DNA of 63,927 nucleotides. Origin: Candidatus Methylomirabilota bacterium (GTDB lineage: Bacteria > Methylomirabilota > Methylomirabilia > Rokubacteriales > CSP1-6). Where the stretch lies: NCBI GenBank assembly GCA_035764725.1, contig DASTYT010000059.1, forward strand, positions 1-63,927, written 5' to 3'. Below are positions 41,887-50,806 of the stretch, piece after piece. The translations under genes and the position numbers were made by a program. The stretch's first letter is position 1. The number at the start of each line of letters is the position of its first letter. The notes beneath the pieces are model-generated. The model made no database searches and was not told where the DNA came from. It saw only the letters and a program-made list of their open reading frames with translations.

Positions 41887-43107
41887 ATGACCATGCCCGC
41901 CGCTCAGGCGACCGCGCGTCCGGCCGCGCTCGTCTTCATCTTCATCACAGTGATGCTCGACATGCTGGCCCTCGGCATGATCGTGCCCGTGCTCGCGCCC
42001 TTGGTCGCCACATTCCTCGGGGGTGACACCGCCCGGGCCGCGAGCGTCTACGGCCTCTTCGGCACGGTGTGGGCGCTCATGCAGTTCCTCGCCTCGCCGG
42101 TGCTGGGCGCCCTGTCGGACCGGTACGGGCGGCGCCCGGTGATCCTGCTCTCCAATCTCGGCCTCGGGCTCGACTACGTCGTGATGGCGCTGGCGCCGAG
42201 CCTCCCGTGGCTCTTCGTCGGACGCGTCCTGTCCGGTGTCACCGCGGCAAGCGTGCCCACCGCAGGCGCCTACATCGCTGACGTGACGCCGTCGGAACGG
42301 CGCGCGGCCGGCTTCGGCCTCATCGGGGCCGCCTTCGGCATCGGTTTCGTACTGGGGCCCGCGGTGGGGGGCGTCGTCGGCGCGGTGGACCCGCGGCTCC
42401 CGTTCTGGCTGGCGGCGGGGCTGAGCCTGTTGAACTTCCTCTACGGGCTGCTGGTGCTCCCGGAGTCGCTGCCCCCCGAGCGGCGCGCGCCATTCGCCTG
42501 GCGCGCCGCCCACCCCCTGGGCGCGCTGACCTTCTTGCGGACCCAGCCGATACTCTTCGGACTCACCGCCGTGGTGTTCCTCGGCCGCATCGCGCACGAC
42601 GTGCTCCCCAGCACCTTCGTGCTCTTCGCGGGGTATCGCTACGGCTGGGACCAGCGGACGATGGGCTTCTTCCTCGCCGGTGTGGGCGTGAGCACCATGA
42701 TCGTGTCGGGCGGCCTCGTCCAGCCGATCGTGCGCCGGCTGGGGGAGCGCCGCGCGCTGCTCCTCGGGCTCGCCTGCGGCGCGGCGGGCTTTTCCATCTA
42801 CGCCTTCGGCTCCTCCAGCGCCGCCGCGCTGGCGGCCCTGCCCATCATGGCGCTGTGGGGCCTGGCGAGTCCGGCCGCGCAGGCGTTGATGACGCGGCAA
42901 GTGGCGGCCTCCGAGCAGGGGCGGCTCCAGGGCGCGATCGCGAGCATCACCGGCGTCGGGGGCCTCATGGGGCCCGCGCTCTTCACGCTGACCTTCGCCT
43001 ACTTCATCAGCGGGAGCGCCCCCGCGGTCCTGCCGGGGGCGCCGTTCTTCCTCGCCGCCCTCCTGCTGGCGGCGTCGATGGTCCTCACTTGGCGGGTGAC
43101 GCGCTAG
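41887..43107 (+). CDS. MFS drug-exporter-like transporter (TetA/DHA1 type)
   Basis: Major facilitator of about 406 residues with 12 predicted helices. FIFITVMLDMLALGMIVPVL is the TetA/DHA1 first helix. GALSDRYGRRPVIL is motif A, and the segment GFVLGPAVGGVVG near the end of helix 5 is the antiporter motif C. TetA-type proteins exchange drug (often as a metal chelate) for protons. Start is uncertain: ATG 41887 sits 8 nt after an extended -10 box. ATG 41881 and ATG 41851 are in frame but would lie on top of promoter elements. No TetR-type regulator adjoins. The stop shares a CTAG with the convergent dipeptide ATPase gene. Confidence 0.85.
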   Translation: MTMPAAQATARPAALVFIFITVMLDMLALGMIVPVLAPLVATFLGGDTARAASVYGLFGTVWALMQFLASPVLGALSDRYGRRPVILLSNLGLGLDYVVMALAPSLPWLFVGRVLSGVTAASVPTAGAYIADVTPSERRAAGFGLIGAAFGIGFVLGPAVGGVVGAVDPRLPFWLAAGLSLLNFLYGLLVLPESLPPERRAPFAWRAAHPLGALTFLRTQPILFGLTAVVFLGRIAHDVLPSTFVLFAGYRYGWDQRTMGFFLAGVGVSTMIVSGGLVQPIVRRLGERRALLLGLACGAAGFSIYAFGSSSAAALAALPIMALWGLASPAAQALMTRQVAASEQGRLQGAIASITGVGGLMGPALFTLTFAYFISGSAPAVLPGAPFFLAALLLAASMVLTWRVTR

Positions 43108-44069
43108 TCGTAGAGGTGGCAGGCCACCAGCCGCCCCTCGTGCGATTTGAGGGCGGGCACCTCGGTGGAGCAGCGCGGCATCACGTGCGGACAGCGCGGA
43201 TGGAAGCGGCAGCCTGCGGGCGGGCGCAGCGGGCTCGGGACCTCGCCGGGCAGGATGATCTCGTCGCGCCGCTCGTCCGGGTGCGAGGGCAGTGCGGCCG
43301 AGAATAGCGCCTGCGTGTAAGGGTGCTTCGGCGCCCGGCTGAGCGCGCTCGCCTCGCCAGACTCCGCGATCTTCCCCAGGTACATCACCGCGATCGTATG
43401 GCTCATGTGCGCCACCGCGGCGAGGTCGTGGGCGATGAAGAGATAGGAGAGCCCGAGCTGCGCCTGGAGATCGCGCAGCAGGTTCAGGATCTGGGCGCGA
43501 ATCGACACGTCGAGAGCGGACACCGGCTCGTCGAGCACGACCAGCCGAGGCGCGAGGGCCAGGGAGCGGGCGATGGCGATGCGCTGACGCTGGCCGCCCG
43601 AGAACTCGTGGGGGAACAGCTCGGCGGCCCTCTCCGGCAGGCCCACGATCTCGAGCAGATGGGCGATGCGCTTCTTCACCTCGGGTCCGGGCAGCGTGTC
43701 GTTGGTGACGAGCGGCTCGGCGATGATCGCACCCACCCGCATGCGGGGGTTGAGCGACGCGAACGGGTCCTGGAAGACGGCCTGCACCGACTTCCGGTAG
43801 TGGCGCCGCCCCGCCGCATCCAGGGTCTGGAGGTCCTTGCCCTCGAAGCGGATGCTGCCCCCGGTCGGCTCTTCAAGGCCGAGCACGAGCTTGGCGGTGG
43901 TCGTCTTGCCGCACCCGGACTCACCCACGAGGCCTAGGGTCTGGCCGGAGCCGATCGCGAACGAGACGTCGTCCACCGCGCGGACCACCCCCGCGCCGCG
44001 CCCCAGGAAGCCGCCCTTCACCGGGAAGAGCTTGCTGAGATTCTTCGCCTCCATCACCGGCGGGGCCAT
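43104..44069 (-). CDS. dppF: Dipeptide/oligopeptide ABC transporter ATP-binding protein (DppF/OppF-like)
   Basis: Cytosolic ATPase of 321 residues. Walker [10 protein letters not shown], signature [15 protein letters not shown], Walker [13 protein letters not shown] and switch His [13 protein letters not shown] are intact. The oligopeptide-transporter C-terminus contains the Cys-rich segment [15 protein letters not shown], which in related ATPases can bind a 4Fe-4S cluster. It is the last gene of a leftward operon (permease, permease, small ORF, ATPase, ATPase). A 11-nt gap separates it from the upstream ATPase gene. Substrate class is peptides or similar; nickel or glutathione cannot be excluded. 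Confidence 0.9.
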   Translation of the reverse strand: MAPPVMEAKNLSKLFPVKGGFLGRGAGVVRAVDDVSFAIGSGQTLGLVGESGCGKTTTAKLVLGLEEPTGGSIRFEGKDLQTLDAAGRRHYRKSVQAVFQDPFASLNPRMRVGAIIAEPLVTNDTLPGPEVKKRIAHLLEIVGLPERAAELFPHEFSGGQRQRIAIARSLALAPRLVVLDEPVSALDVSIRAQILNLLRDLQAQLGLSYLFIAHDLAAVAHMSHTIAVMYLGKIAESGEASALSRAPKHPYTQALFSAALPSHPDERRDEIILPGEVPSPLRPPAGCRFHPRCPHVMPRCSTEVPALKSHEGRLVACHLYD

Positions 44070-44080
44070 CGGCGATTGGC

Positions 44081-45100
44081 CTAGCGGCCGACGGCGTCGG
44101 CGCGCGCGGCCGCTGCGGGGACGGCGGGCCCCGGCGACGCGAGCCAGCAGCGCGCGGCGTGGGCGGGTGCCACGACGATGTCGGGCGGCGCCTCGGTACG
44201 GCAGCGGTCCACCGCGACCGGGCAGCGCGGCTGGAAGGCGCAGCCCGCCGGCAAGCGAGCGAGGTCCGGCGGCTGGCCCTCGATGGCGGTGAGCCGCTGC
44301 CGGGCGTCACTCATGCGCGGGATGGATTCCAGAAGCGCGCGCGTGTAGGGGTGCGCGGGGTGGTCGAACATCGCCTTCACCGGTCCGGCCTCGACCATGC
44401 GGCCCGCGTACATCACCGCGACGCGGTCGCACATCTTCGCCACGATGCCGAGGTTGTGCGTGATGAAGATCAGCGCGAGCCCGTGCGTGCGCTGCAGCTC
44501 GCGGAGGAGATTGAGGTACTGGGCCTGGATGGTGAGGTCCAGGCTCGTGGTGGGCTCGTCGGCGATGAGGAGCCGCGGCTCGCACGAGATCCCGATGGCG
44601 CCCACGATGCGCTGGCGCATGCCCCCGGACATCTGGTGCGGGTACTCCTTCACGCGCGCCTCCGGTGCAGGAATGCGCACGGAGCGCAGCAGCTCCTTGG
44701 CACGCGCCCACGCGCTCTTGCGCGTGGCGCGCTCGTGAACGCGCAGCGGCTCCGCCACCTGATCGCCCACCGTGAAGAGGGGGTTCAGCGAGGCCATCGG
44801 GTCCTGCAGGATCATCGCGATGCGCTTGCCGCGGATGTGCCGCATGTCACGCTCGGGCTTGGCGACCAGGTCCTCGTCCTCGAAGCGGACCTCCCCACCC
44901 ACGATCCGCGCCGCGGTGGGAAGCAGTCGCAGCAGCGAGAGCGCGAGGGTGGTCTTGCCCGAGCCCGACTCGCCCACGATGCCGAGCGTCTCGCCGGCCT
45001 CGAGGGTGAACGAGACCTCGTCCACCGCCTTGGTCACGCGCGTGCCACGGGCAGTGACGTAGTGCACGCCGAGCTTCCGGACATCGAGGAGCGGGCTCAA
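44081..45100 (-). CDS. dppD: Dipeptide/oligopeptide ABC transporter ATP-binding protein (DppD/OppD-like)
   Basis: Partner ATPase of 339 residues. Walker [10 protein letters not shown], signature [15 protein letters not shown], Walker [13 protein letters not shown] and switch His [12 protein letters not shown] are intact. The C-terminal [15 protein letters not shown] is again the cluster-binding-like segment. Translation starts at TTG 45100, which overlaps the stop of the upstream 34-codon ORF (TTGA); no stronger start codon is available at the family N-terminus. The last 30 residues are an Ala/Pro-rich tail. Confidence 0.9.
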   Translation of the reverse strand: MSPLLDVRKLGVHYVTARGTRVTKAVDEVSFTLEAGETLGIVGESGSGKTTLALSLLRLLPTAARIVGGEVRFEDEDLVAKPERDMRHIRGKRIAMILQDPMASLNPLFTVGDQVAEPLRVHERATRKSAWARAKELLRSVRIPAPEARVKEYPHQMSGGMRQRIVGAIGISCEPRLLIADEPTTSLDLTIQAQYLNLLRELQRTHGLALIFITHNLGIVAKMCDRVAVMYAGRMVEAGPVKAMFDHPAHPYTRALLESIPRMSDARQRLTAIEGQPPDLARLPAGCAFQPRCPVAVDRCRTEAPPDIVVAPAHAARCWLASPGPAVPAAAARADAVGR

Positions 45101-45201
45101 TGCGTGATCAGAAACGCGAGGAGGAGGAGGGCGGACCCGATGAGGAGGTCCAGGATCCCCTTCAGTCGGTGATGGGGATACGGCAATGCGGCCACGCTCA
45201 T
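45097..45201 (-). CDS. 34-residue single-helix membrane protein inside the dipeptide transporter operon
   Basis: A short ORF whose ATG (45201) overlaps the stop of the dppC-like gene (ATGA) and whose TGA overlaps the TTG start of the dppD-like gene. It encodes a short basic N-terminus (about residues 1-13, ending HHRLKG) and one hydrophobic helix (ILDLLIGSALLLLAFLIT). Overlap at both ends is the arrangement of translationally coupled genes and is unlikely by chance. It may be a small subunit or assembly helper of the transporter. I know no family for it. Confidence 0.6.
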   Translation of the reverse strand: MSVAALPYPHHRLKGILDLLIGSALLLLAFLITH

Positions 45202-46103
45202 AGCTGGCGCAGCTGCGGATCGAGCTTCACGCGCAGCCAGTCCCCGAGGAGGTTGGCGGAGAGGACCATCAACATGATGCAGCACCCGGGGAGAACGGTG
45301 AGCCACCAGTAGCCGGCCATGAGGCCCTTCTTCCCGTCGGCGAGCATGAGCCCCCACGCGGGCTTGGGCGGCGGCACGCCGACGCCCAGGAAGGAGAGCG
45401 AGGCCTCGGTGACGATGACCACCCCGAGCATGAGGGTGCCCAGCACGATGGCGGAGTTCAGCACGTTGGGCAGGATGTGCTTGCGCATGATCTTGCGCTT
45501 CGAGCAGCCCGCCACGATGGCCAGGCGTACGAAGTCGCGCTCCTTGAGCGACAGCACCTCGCCGCGGATCACGCGCGCGTAGCGCGTCCAGTAGATCGCG
45601 CCGAGGATGATCACGATGTTCATCTCGCTCGGCCCCGCGATGGCGGCGAGGAAGATCGCGAACGTCAGCGCGGGCAGGGCCAGCCAGGTGTCGGTGAGAC
45701 GCATGATCACCTGATCGACCCAACCCCCGAGATAGCCGGAGAGGATGCCGAACAGGGTCCCGATGGCGCCCGCCACGATGACCGCGGTGAAGCCGACCAC
45801 CATCGAGACGCGCGCGCCGAAGATGAGCCGGGCGAGCACGTCGCGCCCGAGATGGTCCGTGCCCAGGATGTGCGCGACGGTCCCGCCCGCCTGCCAGAAG
45901 GGAGGCTTGAAGCGATCGCCCAAGTTGCCCACCTCGGGATCGTAGGGCGTGATGAAGTTGGCGAAGATCGCCACGAATGCGAGCGTGGCCAGGATGGTGC
46001 AGGCCACGTAGGGGAAGCCGCTCGACCGGAACGCGGCCAGGCGCCACGCGACGGTGAGGGCGGCGGCACGACTGCCTGGCATGGCGGGAGCGGGGACGCT
46101 CAT
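45198..46103 (-). CDS. dppC: Dipeptide/oligopeptide ABC transporter permease (DppC/OppC-like)
   Basis: Inner-membrane permease of 301 residues with about six helices. GTDHLGRDVLARLIFGARVSM is the DppC family signature, and the EAA-like cytoplasmic loop RDFVRLAIVAGCSKRKIMRKHILPN contacts the ATPases. SLSFLGVGVPPPKPAWG near the end is also characteristic. Start ATG 46103 overlaps the stop of the dppB-like gene by 4 nt. The stop overlaps the small membrane ORF. Confidence 0.93.
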   Translation of the reverse strand: MSVPAPAMPGSRAAALTVAWRLAAFRSSGFPYVACTILATLAFVAIFANFITPYDPEVGNLGDRFKPPFWQAGGTVAHILGTDHLGRDVLARLIFGARVSMVVGFTAVIVAGAIGTLFGILSGYLGGWVDQVIMRLTDTWLALPALTFAIFLAAIAGPSEMNIVIILGAIYWTRYARVIRGEVLSLKERDFVRLAIVAGCSKRKIMRKHILPNVLNSAIVLGTLMLGVVIVTEASLSFLGVGVPPPKPAWGLMLADGKKGLMAGYWWLTVLPGCCIMLMVLSANLLGDWLRVKLDPQLRQL

Positions 46104-47020
46104 CGGTCGTACCTTATCCGCGGGTCGATGACCGCGTAGAGGATGTCCACGACGAGATTCACCACCACGATCATGGCGCCGGCGAGGATCACGGTCGCCT
46201 GCACCACCGGGAAGTCACGGAAGGAGATGCCTTCGTAGAGCAGCCGGCCGATGCCGGGCCAGGCGAAGACGGTCTCCACCACCACCGCCACGTTGACCAT
46301 GATGACGAGGTTGATGCCCGCAAGCGTGAGCACGGGGATCAGCGCGTTCTTGAACGCGTGCTTGCTGATGACCAGCGCCTCGGGCAGGCCCTTGATGCGG
46401 GCCAGCTTCACGTACTCCGAGCCCAGAACTTCCAGCATGGATGACCTGGTCAAGCGCATGTGGGCGGCCGCGAAGTACCAGCCGAGGGCGAAGGCCGGCA
46501 TGATCAGGTGCGCGAGGCTGCCCGAACCCGAGGAGGGGAGCCAGCCCAGGTACACCGAGAAGAACAGGATCATCACGAGGCCGACCCAGAACGAGGGGAG
46601 CGATAGGCCGAGCAGGGCAAAAATCTTCCCAGCGCTGTCCCACCATTGATTGACGCGCACCGCCGCGATGATGCCGGTGGGGATGCCGATGATGAGCGAG
46701 ATGGCCATGGCCGCGGCCGCGAGCAGGAGGGAGTTGGGTAGCCGCGACATGTACAGCTCGAGCACGGGGGTGCGGTAGTAGAAGGACTGGCCGAAATTGC
46801 CGCGTAACAGGTCGGACATGAAGCTCACGTACTGGACCCAGAGGGACCGGTCCAGGCCGAGCTGTTTCCGCACCGCGTCAAGATCACCCTTGCTCGCCCC
46901 GGGCTCGACCAGGAGGACGGCGGGGTCGCCGGTGAGACGGACGAAGAGGAAGATCGTGACGCTCAGCAGCGCCAGCGAGACGAGCGCATAGCCCACACGC
47001 CGGAGGATGAAGCGCTTCAC
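46100..47020 (-). CDS. dppB: Dipeptide/oligopeptide ABC transporter permease (DppB/OppB-like)
   Basis: Permease of 306 residues, first gene of the transporter operon. Family blocks are FILRRVGYALVSLALLSVTIF, the LGLDRSLWVQYVSF periplasmic segment, and the coupling loop YVKLARIKGLPEALVISKHAF. ETVFAWPGIGRLLYEGISFRD completes the set. Start is GTG 47020, 9 nt after an extended -10 box (TGGTAGGAT), so it may lack a leader. No substrate-binding protein gene is in the operon. The next gene upstream on the same strand, beyond a 151-bp gap, is a D-aminoacylase-type amidohydrolase. Confidence 0.93.
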   Translation of the reverse strand: MKRFILRRVGYALVSLALLSVTIFLFVRLTGDPAVLLVEPGASKGDLDAVRKQLGLDRSLWVQYVSFMSDLLRGNFGQSFYYRTPVLELYMSRLPNSLLLAAAAMAISLIIGIPTGIIAAVRVNQWWDSAGKIFALLGLSLPSFWVGLVMILFFSVYLGWLPSSGSGSLAHLIMPAFALGWYFAAAHMRLTRSSMLEVLGSEYVKLARIKGLPEALVISKHAFKNALIPVLTLAGINLVIMVNVAVVVETVFAWPGIGRLLYEGISFRDFPVVQATVILAGAMIVVVNLVVDILYAVIDPRIRYDR

Positions 47021-47029
47021 CGGGCGCTC

Positions 47030-47038
47030 ATCCTACCA
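47030..47038 (-). promoter_or_regulatory. Extended -10 (TGGTAGGAT) ahead of the dipeptide transporter operon
   Basis: On the minus strand TGG-TAGGAT is followed by 9 nt and GTG 47020. No Shine-Dalgarno in the gap. Confidence 0.45.
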
Positions 47039-47171
47039 CGGGGTGCTACGGCGTCGGAGCGATCGCATCGGCGAAGATCCTCCTGACGGTGTGGGACGCC
47101 AGCCCTGGACCGCGGTCGGTGGGCTGGAAAGTGCCCGCGATTATCCCCGAATCTCCGCCTCTGTCAATCCC

Positions 47172-48854
47172 TCAGGTGCCGCTCCGGAGCACCGTCCCGG
47201 GCCAGACCCCGGTGTGGACATCGTGCTGATAGAGCACGCGGCCATTCACGATGGTGGCGTGCACTCCGCGGGCGCGGGCGACCAGGCGCTTGCCGCCGCC
47301 GGGGAGGTCGCGCACGTACTCGGGCGGCACGTCGTCCACCGTGTCGGGATCGAAGAGGGTGAGGTCCGCCGCCTTGCCGGGCGCGACCACGCCGCGGTCG
47401 CGAATGCCGAAGAAGGCCGCCACCTCGGAGGTGAGGCGCCGCACGCCCTCCTCGAGCGTCAGCGCCTGCCGCTCACGCACCCACTTGCCGAGGAGATACG
47501 TGGCGTAGCCCGCATCGCAGAGCTGATCCACGTGGGCGCCACCGTCGGAGAGCCCGATGAGGAAGCGGGGGTCGGTGACGAGCGGCTTCACGCCCTCGGG
47601 GTCCTGGTTCATCACGGGGAAGTCGAAGAGGGTCTCGAGCCCATCGGCGAGCGCGATGTCGAGGATGGTGTCGGCCGGATCCTTGCCCCGCCCCTCCGCG
47701 ATCTCGGCGATGGACTGCCCCGCGAGGGCGAGCGTCGCCGCGCCCGCCGCATCGCGCACGGTGATGCGGCGCCACTGGCCGCGGAAGATGCGCCGGCGCT
47801 CCATTTCTTCCTTCCACCGGCTGCGGAAGGTCTCGCTCGCGTAGAGCGCGCGCTGCTCGGTCTCGGGGCGGTTGAAGGCCTGGCCCCACGTCGCCATGGT
47901 GGCGAAGATGAAGGGGTTCTTCAGCGTGAACTGGATGCGCAGCGGCCGGCACGACACCTGCGGCACTGCGCGCTCGCGCCCGAGGAGGGGAGCCATGCGC
48001 TGGACGACCTCCTCGTGCGCGCCCGGCGGCCGGCCCGGCCGCGCGAACACCGCGAGATAGGTCACCGGTCGGCGGCTCTCGTTCACGAGCAGCTCCAGCG
48101 TCGCGTACTCCTCGTCGGTGACGCGGTCGGGCAGGGAGGTGATGGCCGCCTCGATGACGCCCTTGCCGCGCCGGCGCATCTCGCCGCAGAGCCCGCGCAG
48201 CTCGTCCGGGCTGGCGAGCCGGCAGGCGAGCGGCCGCCCCTGGTCGCCCACGTGATTGGCGAGGATCGTGGTGGAGAGGCCGAACGCCCCCGCGTCCAGC
48301 GCCTCGCCGTAGAGCCGGCCCAGCGTCGCCGTCTCCTCCGGCGTCGCCGCGCGGTCGAAGGACGCCTCGCCCAGCACGTAGTGGCGCAGCGGCGTGAGGG
48401 GCATGAGCGGCGCCACGTTGATGCCGAGCGGCCGGCGCGCGAGCGCGTCCATGTACTCGCCGAAGGACTCCCACTCCCAGCCGATGCCCCGCCGCATGAC
48501 CTCGAGCGGGATCGCCTCGACGTTGACCAGGTCGCCCATGAGGGTTTCGCGCGCGGCGGGCCGGCAGGGCGCCACGCCCACGCCGCAGTTGCCCATCACC
48601 ACGGTGGTGATGCCGTGCCAGGACGAGCACGTGAGGAGAGGATCCCACGCGACCTGCGCGTCGTAATGGGTGTGGGGATCGATGAAGCCGGGCGCCAGCA
48701 CGAGGCCGCGCGCGTCCAGGCGCTCGCGGGCCGCCTCGCCCGCGCCGATGCCCACGGCGGTGATGCGTCCATCGGATAGCGCGACGCCGCCCATCCGGGC
48801 GGGTGCGCCGGTGCCGTCCACGATGCGCGCGTTGTCGATCACGAGATCATGCAT
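47172..48854 (-). CDS. D-aminoacylase / N-acyl-D-amino-acid deacylase-type amidohydrolase
   Basis: Metal-dependent amidohydrolase of 560 residues. The first metal motif HxH is in PGFIDPHTHYDAQ near residue 60. VVMGNCGVGVAPCRP near residue 90 places a Cys that bridges metals in D-aminoacylases. GLSDGGAHVDQLCDAGY near residue 430 has the catalytic Asp region, and the chain closes with VAPGKAADLTLFDPDTVDD, the composite beta-sandwich end. Members remove acyl groups from N-acyl-D-amino acids; distant ones act on hydantoins or other amides. Location upstream of a peptide-type importer suggests scavenging of modified peptides. Start ATG 48854 is likely though no ribosome site is clear. Confidence 0.82.
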   Translation of the reverse strand: MHDLVIDNARIVDGTGAPARMGGVALSDGRITAVGIGAGEAARERLDARGLVLAPGFIDPHTHYDAQVAWDPLLTCSSWHGITTVVMGNCGVGVAPCRPAARETLMGDLVNVEAIPLEVMRRGIGWEWESFGEYMDALARRPLGINVAPLMPLTPLRHYVLGEASFDRAATPEETATLGRLYGEALDAGAFGLSTTILANHVGDQGRPLACRLASPDELRGLCGEMRRRGKGVIEAAITSLPDRVTDEEYATLELLVNESRRPVTYLAVFARPGRPPGAHEEVVQRMAPLLGRERAVPQVSCRPLRIQFTLKNPFIFATMATWGQAFNRPETEQRALYASETFRSRWKEEMERRRIFRGQWRRITVRDAAGAATLALAGQSIAEIAEGRGKDPADTILDIALADGLETLFDFPVMNQDPEGVKPLVTDPRFLIGLSDGGAHVDQLCDAGYATYLLGKWVRERQALTLEEGVRRLTSEVAAFFGIRDRGVVAPGKAADLTLFDPDTVDDVPPEYVRDLPGGGKRLVARARGVHATIVNGRVLYQHDVHTGVWPGTVLRSGT

Positions 48855-48878
48855 GGGGCCTACGGTCCCCCCTGAGGG

Positions 48879-50432
48879 CTAGCGAGTCAAGCCGCGCACG
48901 TTCCAGATCCGCACGGGCCGCGAGAGACCCTTGAGCGTGATCGCGCCGACGTCCTCGGCGTCGATCAGCCCCTCCACCGCCGCGGCCACCTTGGCCGAGA
49001 TGAAGAGCTGCCCCGTCTTGGCCTCCGCGCAGAGCCGCGCGGCGAGATTGGTGACGGTGCCGATGGCGCCGTAGTCCCAGCGCCCCTCGAAGCCAATGGC
49101 GCCGATGGTCGCGTAGCCCTGTGCGATGCCCATGCTCGCGCCAAGGTCCCAGCCGCGCTTGCGCCACCGTGCGCTCAGTCCCTCGAGAACGTCGCGCATC
49201 GCTACCGCCATGCGGACGGCGCGCGCCGCCGGGTCCGGCACCTCGACGGGGTCGTTGAAGAAGATCATCAGACCGTCGCCGGTGAAGCGCTCGAGCGTGC
49301 CCTCGTGGGCCAGGATGAGCCGGCCCATCTCGGCGTGGTACTCGCGCAGCATCTCCATCAGCTCCTCGGGCTCCGCGGTCTCCGCGAACGAGGTGAAGCC
49401 ACGGAGGTCCAGGAAGACCACGGTGATGTCCCGCCGGTGGGTCTTGAGCGGGTCTGCGGCGCCGCCGGCGACGATGGCCTCCGCGAGCTGAGGCGAGAAG
49501 AAGCGCTTGAGGCGGCCGAGGCGCTCGAGCTGGGCGACCTGCTCGGCCACGCGCCGCTCGAGGGTTCGGTTCATCTCCGCGAGGGCGCGCCGGTGGCGGG
49601 CCTCCTCGTCGTGGAGCCGCTTCTTCTCGAGGCACGCGCCCACCCGCGCCTGCAGGAGCACGGGATCGAACGGCTTGCCGAGATAGTCGTCGGCGCCGAG
49701 CTGGATGCAGCGCACCACGCTGTCCATCTGGTCCAGCGCCGAGATCATGAGCACGGGAATGTCGCGTAGCGCGGGGTCCCCCTTGATGCGCTGGAGCACC
49801 GCGTAGCCGTCCAGGTCGGGCATCATGACGTCGAGCAGCACGAGATCGACCGCCGTGCGCGCGAGCACGTCGAGCCCGGGCAGGCCACCCGACGCCGCCA
49901 ACACCTCGTAGCCCTGGCGCCGCAGCCGGCGCATCAGCAAGTCGCGGTTCTCCTCGTTGTCGTCCACCACGAGGATGACGCTCCGAGCCTTGCCGGGCTC
50001 GGCGCCCGCGCCGGCCGTCTCCGCAGTCGCCCTCGGCGATGAGGCGCCAGGCATGCCGCCTTCGCCGAGCAGCCCGCCAAGACGCTCGGTGGCAGCGCGA
50101 ATCCGCTCGAGGTCGGGCGCGAGCGATCCGGCGCCGGCTTCCGCGGCCTGCCGGCGTACGGTGTCCGTCGCGGTGCGGAGACGCTCGAGCACGGGGGCGA
50201 GGCTGCTCCGGGCGGCCGCGAGATCGGGCGGCCCCCCCTCGCCCTCCGCCAGCGCGGTGTTGAGCCGGGCCAGGAGCTCGCGGGCATCCGTGCGCACCGC
50301 GCCGAGGCCGGCGGCGAGGACGGACCGGTCATCGCCTTCCAGCTCCTCGAGCAGCATCTCGGCGTAGCCGATGATGTGGTTCAGCGGCGTGCGCAGCTCG
50401 TGGCGGAGCTGGGCGGCGAGGTCGATGGTCAC
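48879..50432 (-). CDS. Regulator fusing a lone HisKA helix pair, a receiver and a class III cyclase domain
   Basis: Protein of 517 residues. Residues 5-30 are a HisKA phospho-acceptor motif with H11 ([20 protein letters not shown]), yet no HATPase domain follows. A long helical linker leads to a receiver (about 150-275: VILVVDDNEENRDLL, LLDVMMPDLDGY, GKPFDP), then a short coiled coil and a class III cyclase domain (about 325-510). Metal Asp residues are in VVFLDLRGFTSF and FTGDGLMIFF, while the purine-binding Lys position is Arg (LERFTGDG). It probably receives phosphate from a partner kinase and makes or senses a cyclic nucleotide. GTG 50432 overlaps the upstream receiver gene's stop (GTGA), placing it third in the signalling operon. 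Confidence 0.85.
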   Translation of the reverse strand: MTIDLAAQLRHELRTPLNHIIGYAEMLLEELEGDDRSVLAAGLGAVRTDARELLARLNTALAEGEGGPPDLAAARSSLAPVLERLRTATDTVRRQAAEAGAGSLAPDLERIRAATERLGGLLGEGGMPGASSPRATAETAGAGAEPGKARSVILVVDDNEENRDLLMRRLRRQGYEVLAASGGLPGLDVLARTAVDLVLLDVMMPDLDGYAVLQRIKGDPALRDIPVLMISALDQMDSVVRCIQLGADDYLGKPFDPVLLQARVGACLEKKRLHDEEARHRRALAEMNRTLERRVAEQVAQLERLGRLKRFFSPQLAEAIVAGGAADPLKTHRRDITVVFLDLRGFTSFAETAEPEELMEMLREYHAEMGRLILAHEGTLERFTGDGLMIFFNDPVEVPDPAARAVRMAVAMRDVLEGLSARWRKRGWDLGASMGIAQGYATIGAIGFEGRWDYGAIGTVTNLAARLCAEAKTGQLFISAKVAAAVEGLIDAEDVGAITLKGLSRPVRIWNVRGLTR

Positions 50433-50806
50433 GCTCCCGCCGCCGGTCCGATGAGGGCCTCGATCTTTTGCAGGAGGCGCGGAAGATCGACGGGCTTGGT
50501 GTCGAAGTCGTCACAGCCGGCGGCGAGCGCCTTCTCGCGGTCGCCGGCCATGGCGTGCGCGGTGAGCGCGATGACGGGAATGCCGCGCGTCTCCGGCGCC
50601 GCCTTCACCCGGCGCGTGGCCTCCCATCCATCGATGCCGGGCAGGCTCATGTCCATCAGGATGAGGGCAGGCGCCTCCGACCGCACCATGGCGAGGCCCT
50701 GCTCGCCGTCCACCGCGATGGCGACGTCGTAGCCGCGCTTCACGAGGCGGCGCGAGAGCATGTCGCGGTTCATCTCGTTGTCCTCGACGAGCAGGATCTT
50801 GGGCAT
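50429..50806 (-). CDS. Stand-alone response-regulator receiver protein
   Basis: Single-domain receiver of 125 residues. Acidic pocket E8/D9 (LVEDNEMNRD), phospho-acceptor D52 in LMDMSLPGIDGWE, Thr in IALTAHAM and Lys in FDTKPVD are all conserved. It has no output domain, so it may shuttle phosphate between the giant kinase and the HisKA-receiver-cyclase protein in CheY/Spo0F style. Its ATG overlaps the kinase stop by one base (TGATG) and its stop overlaps the next gene's GTG. The longer frame to 50986 is inside the kinase gene and is not used. Confidence 0.92.
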   Translation of the reverse strand: MPKILLVEDNEMNRDMLSRRLVKRGYDVAIAVDGEQGLAMVRSEAPALILMDMSLPGIDGWEATRRVKAAPETRGIPVIALTAHAMAGDREKALAAGCDDFDTKPVDLPRLLQKIEALIGPAAGA

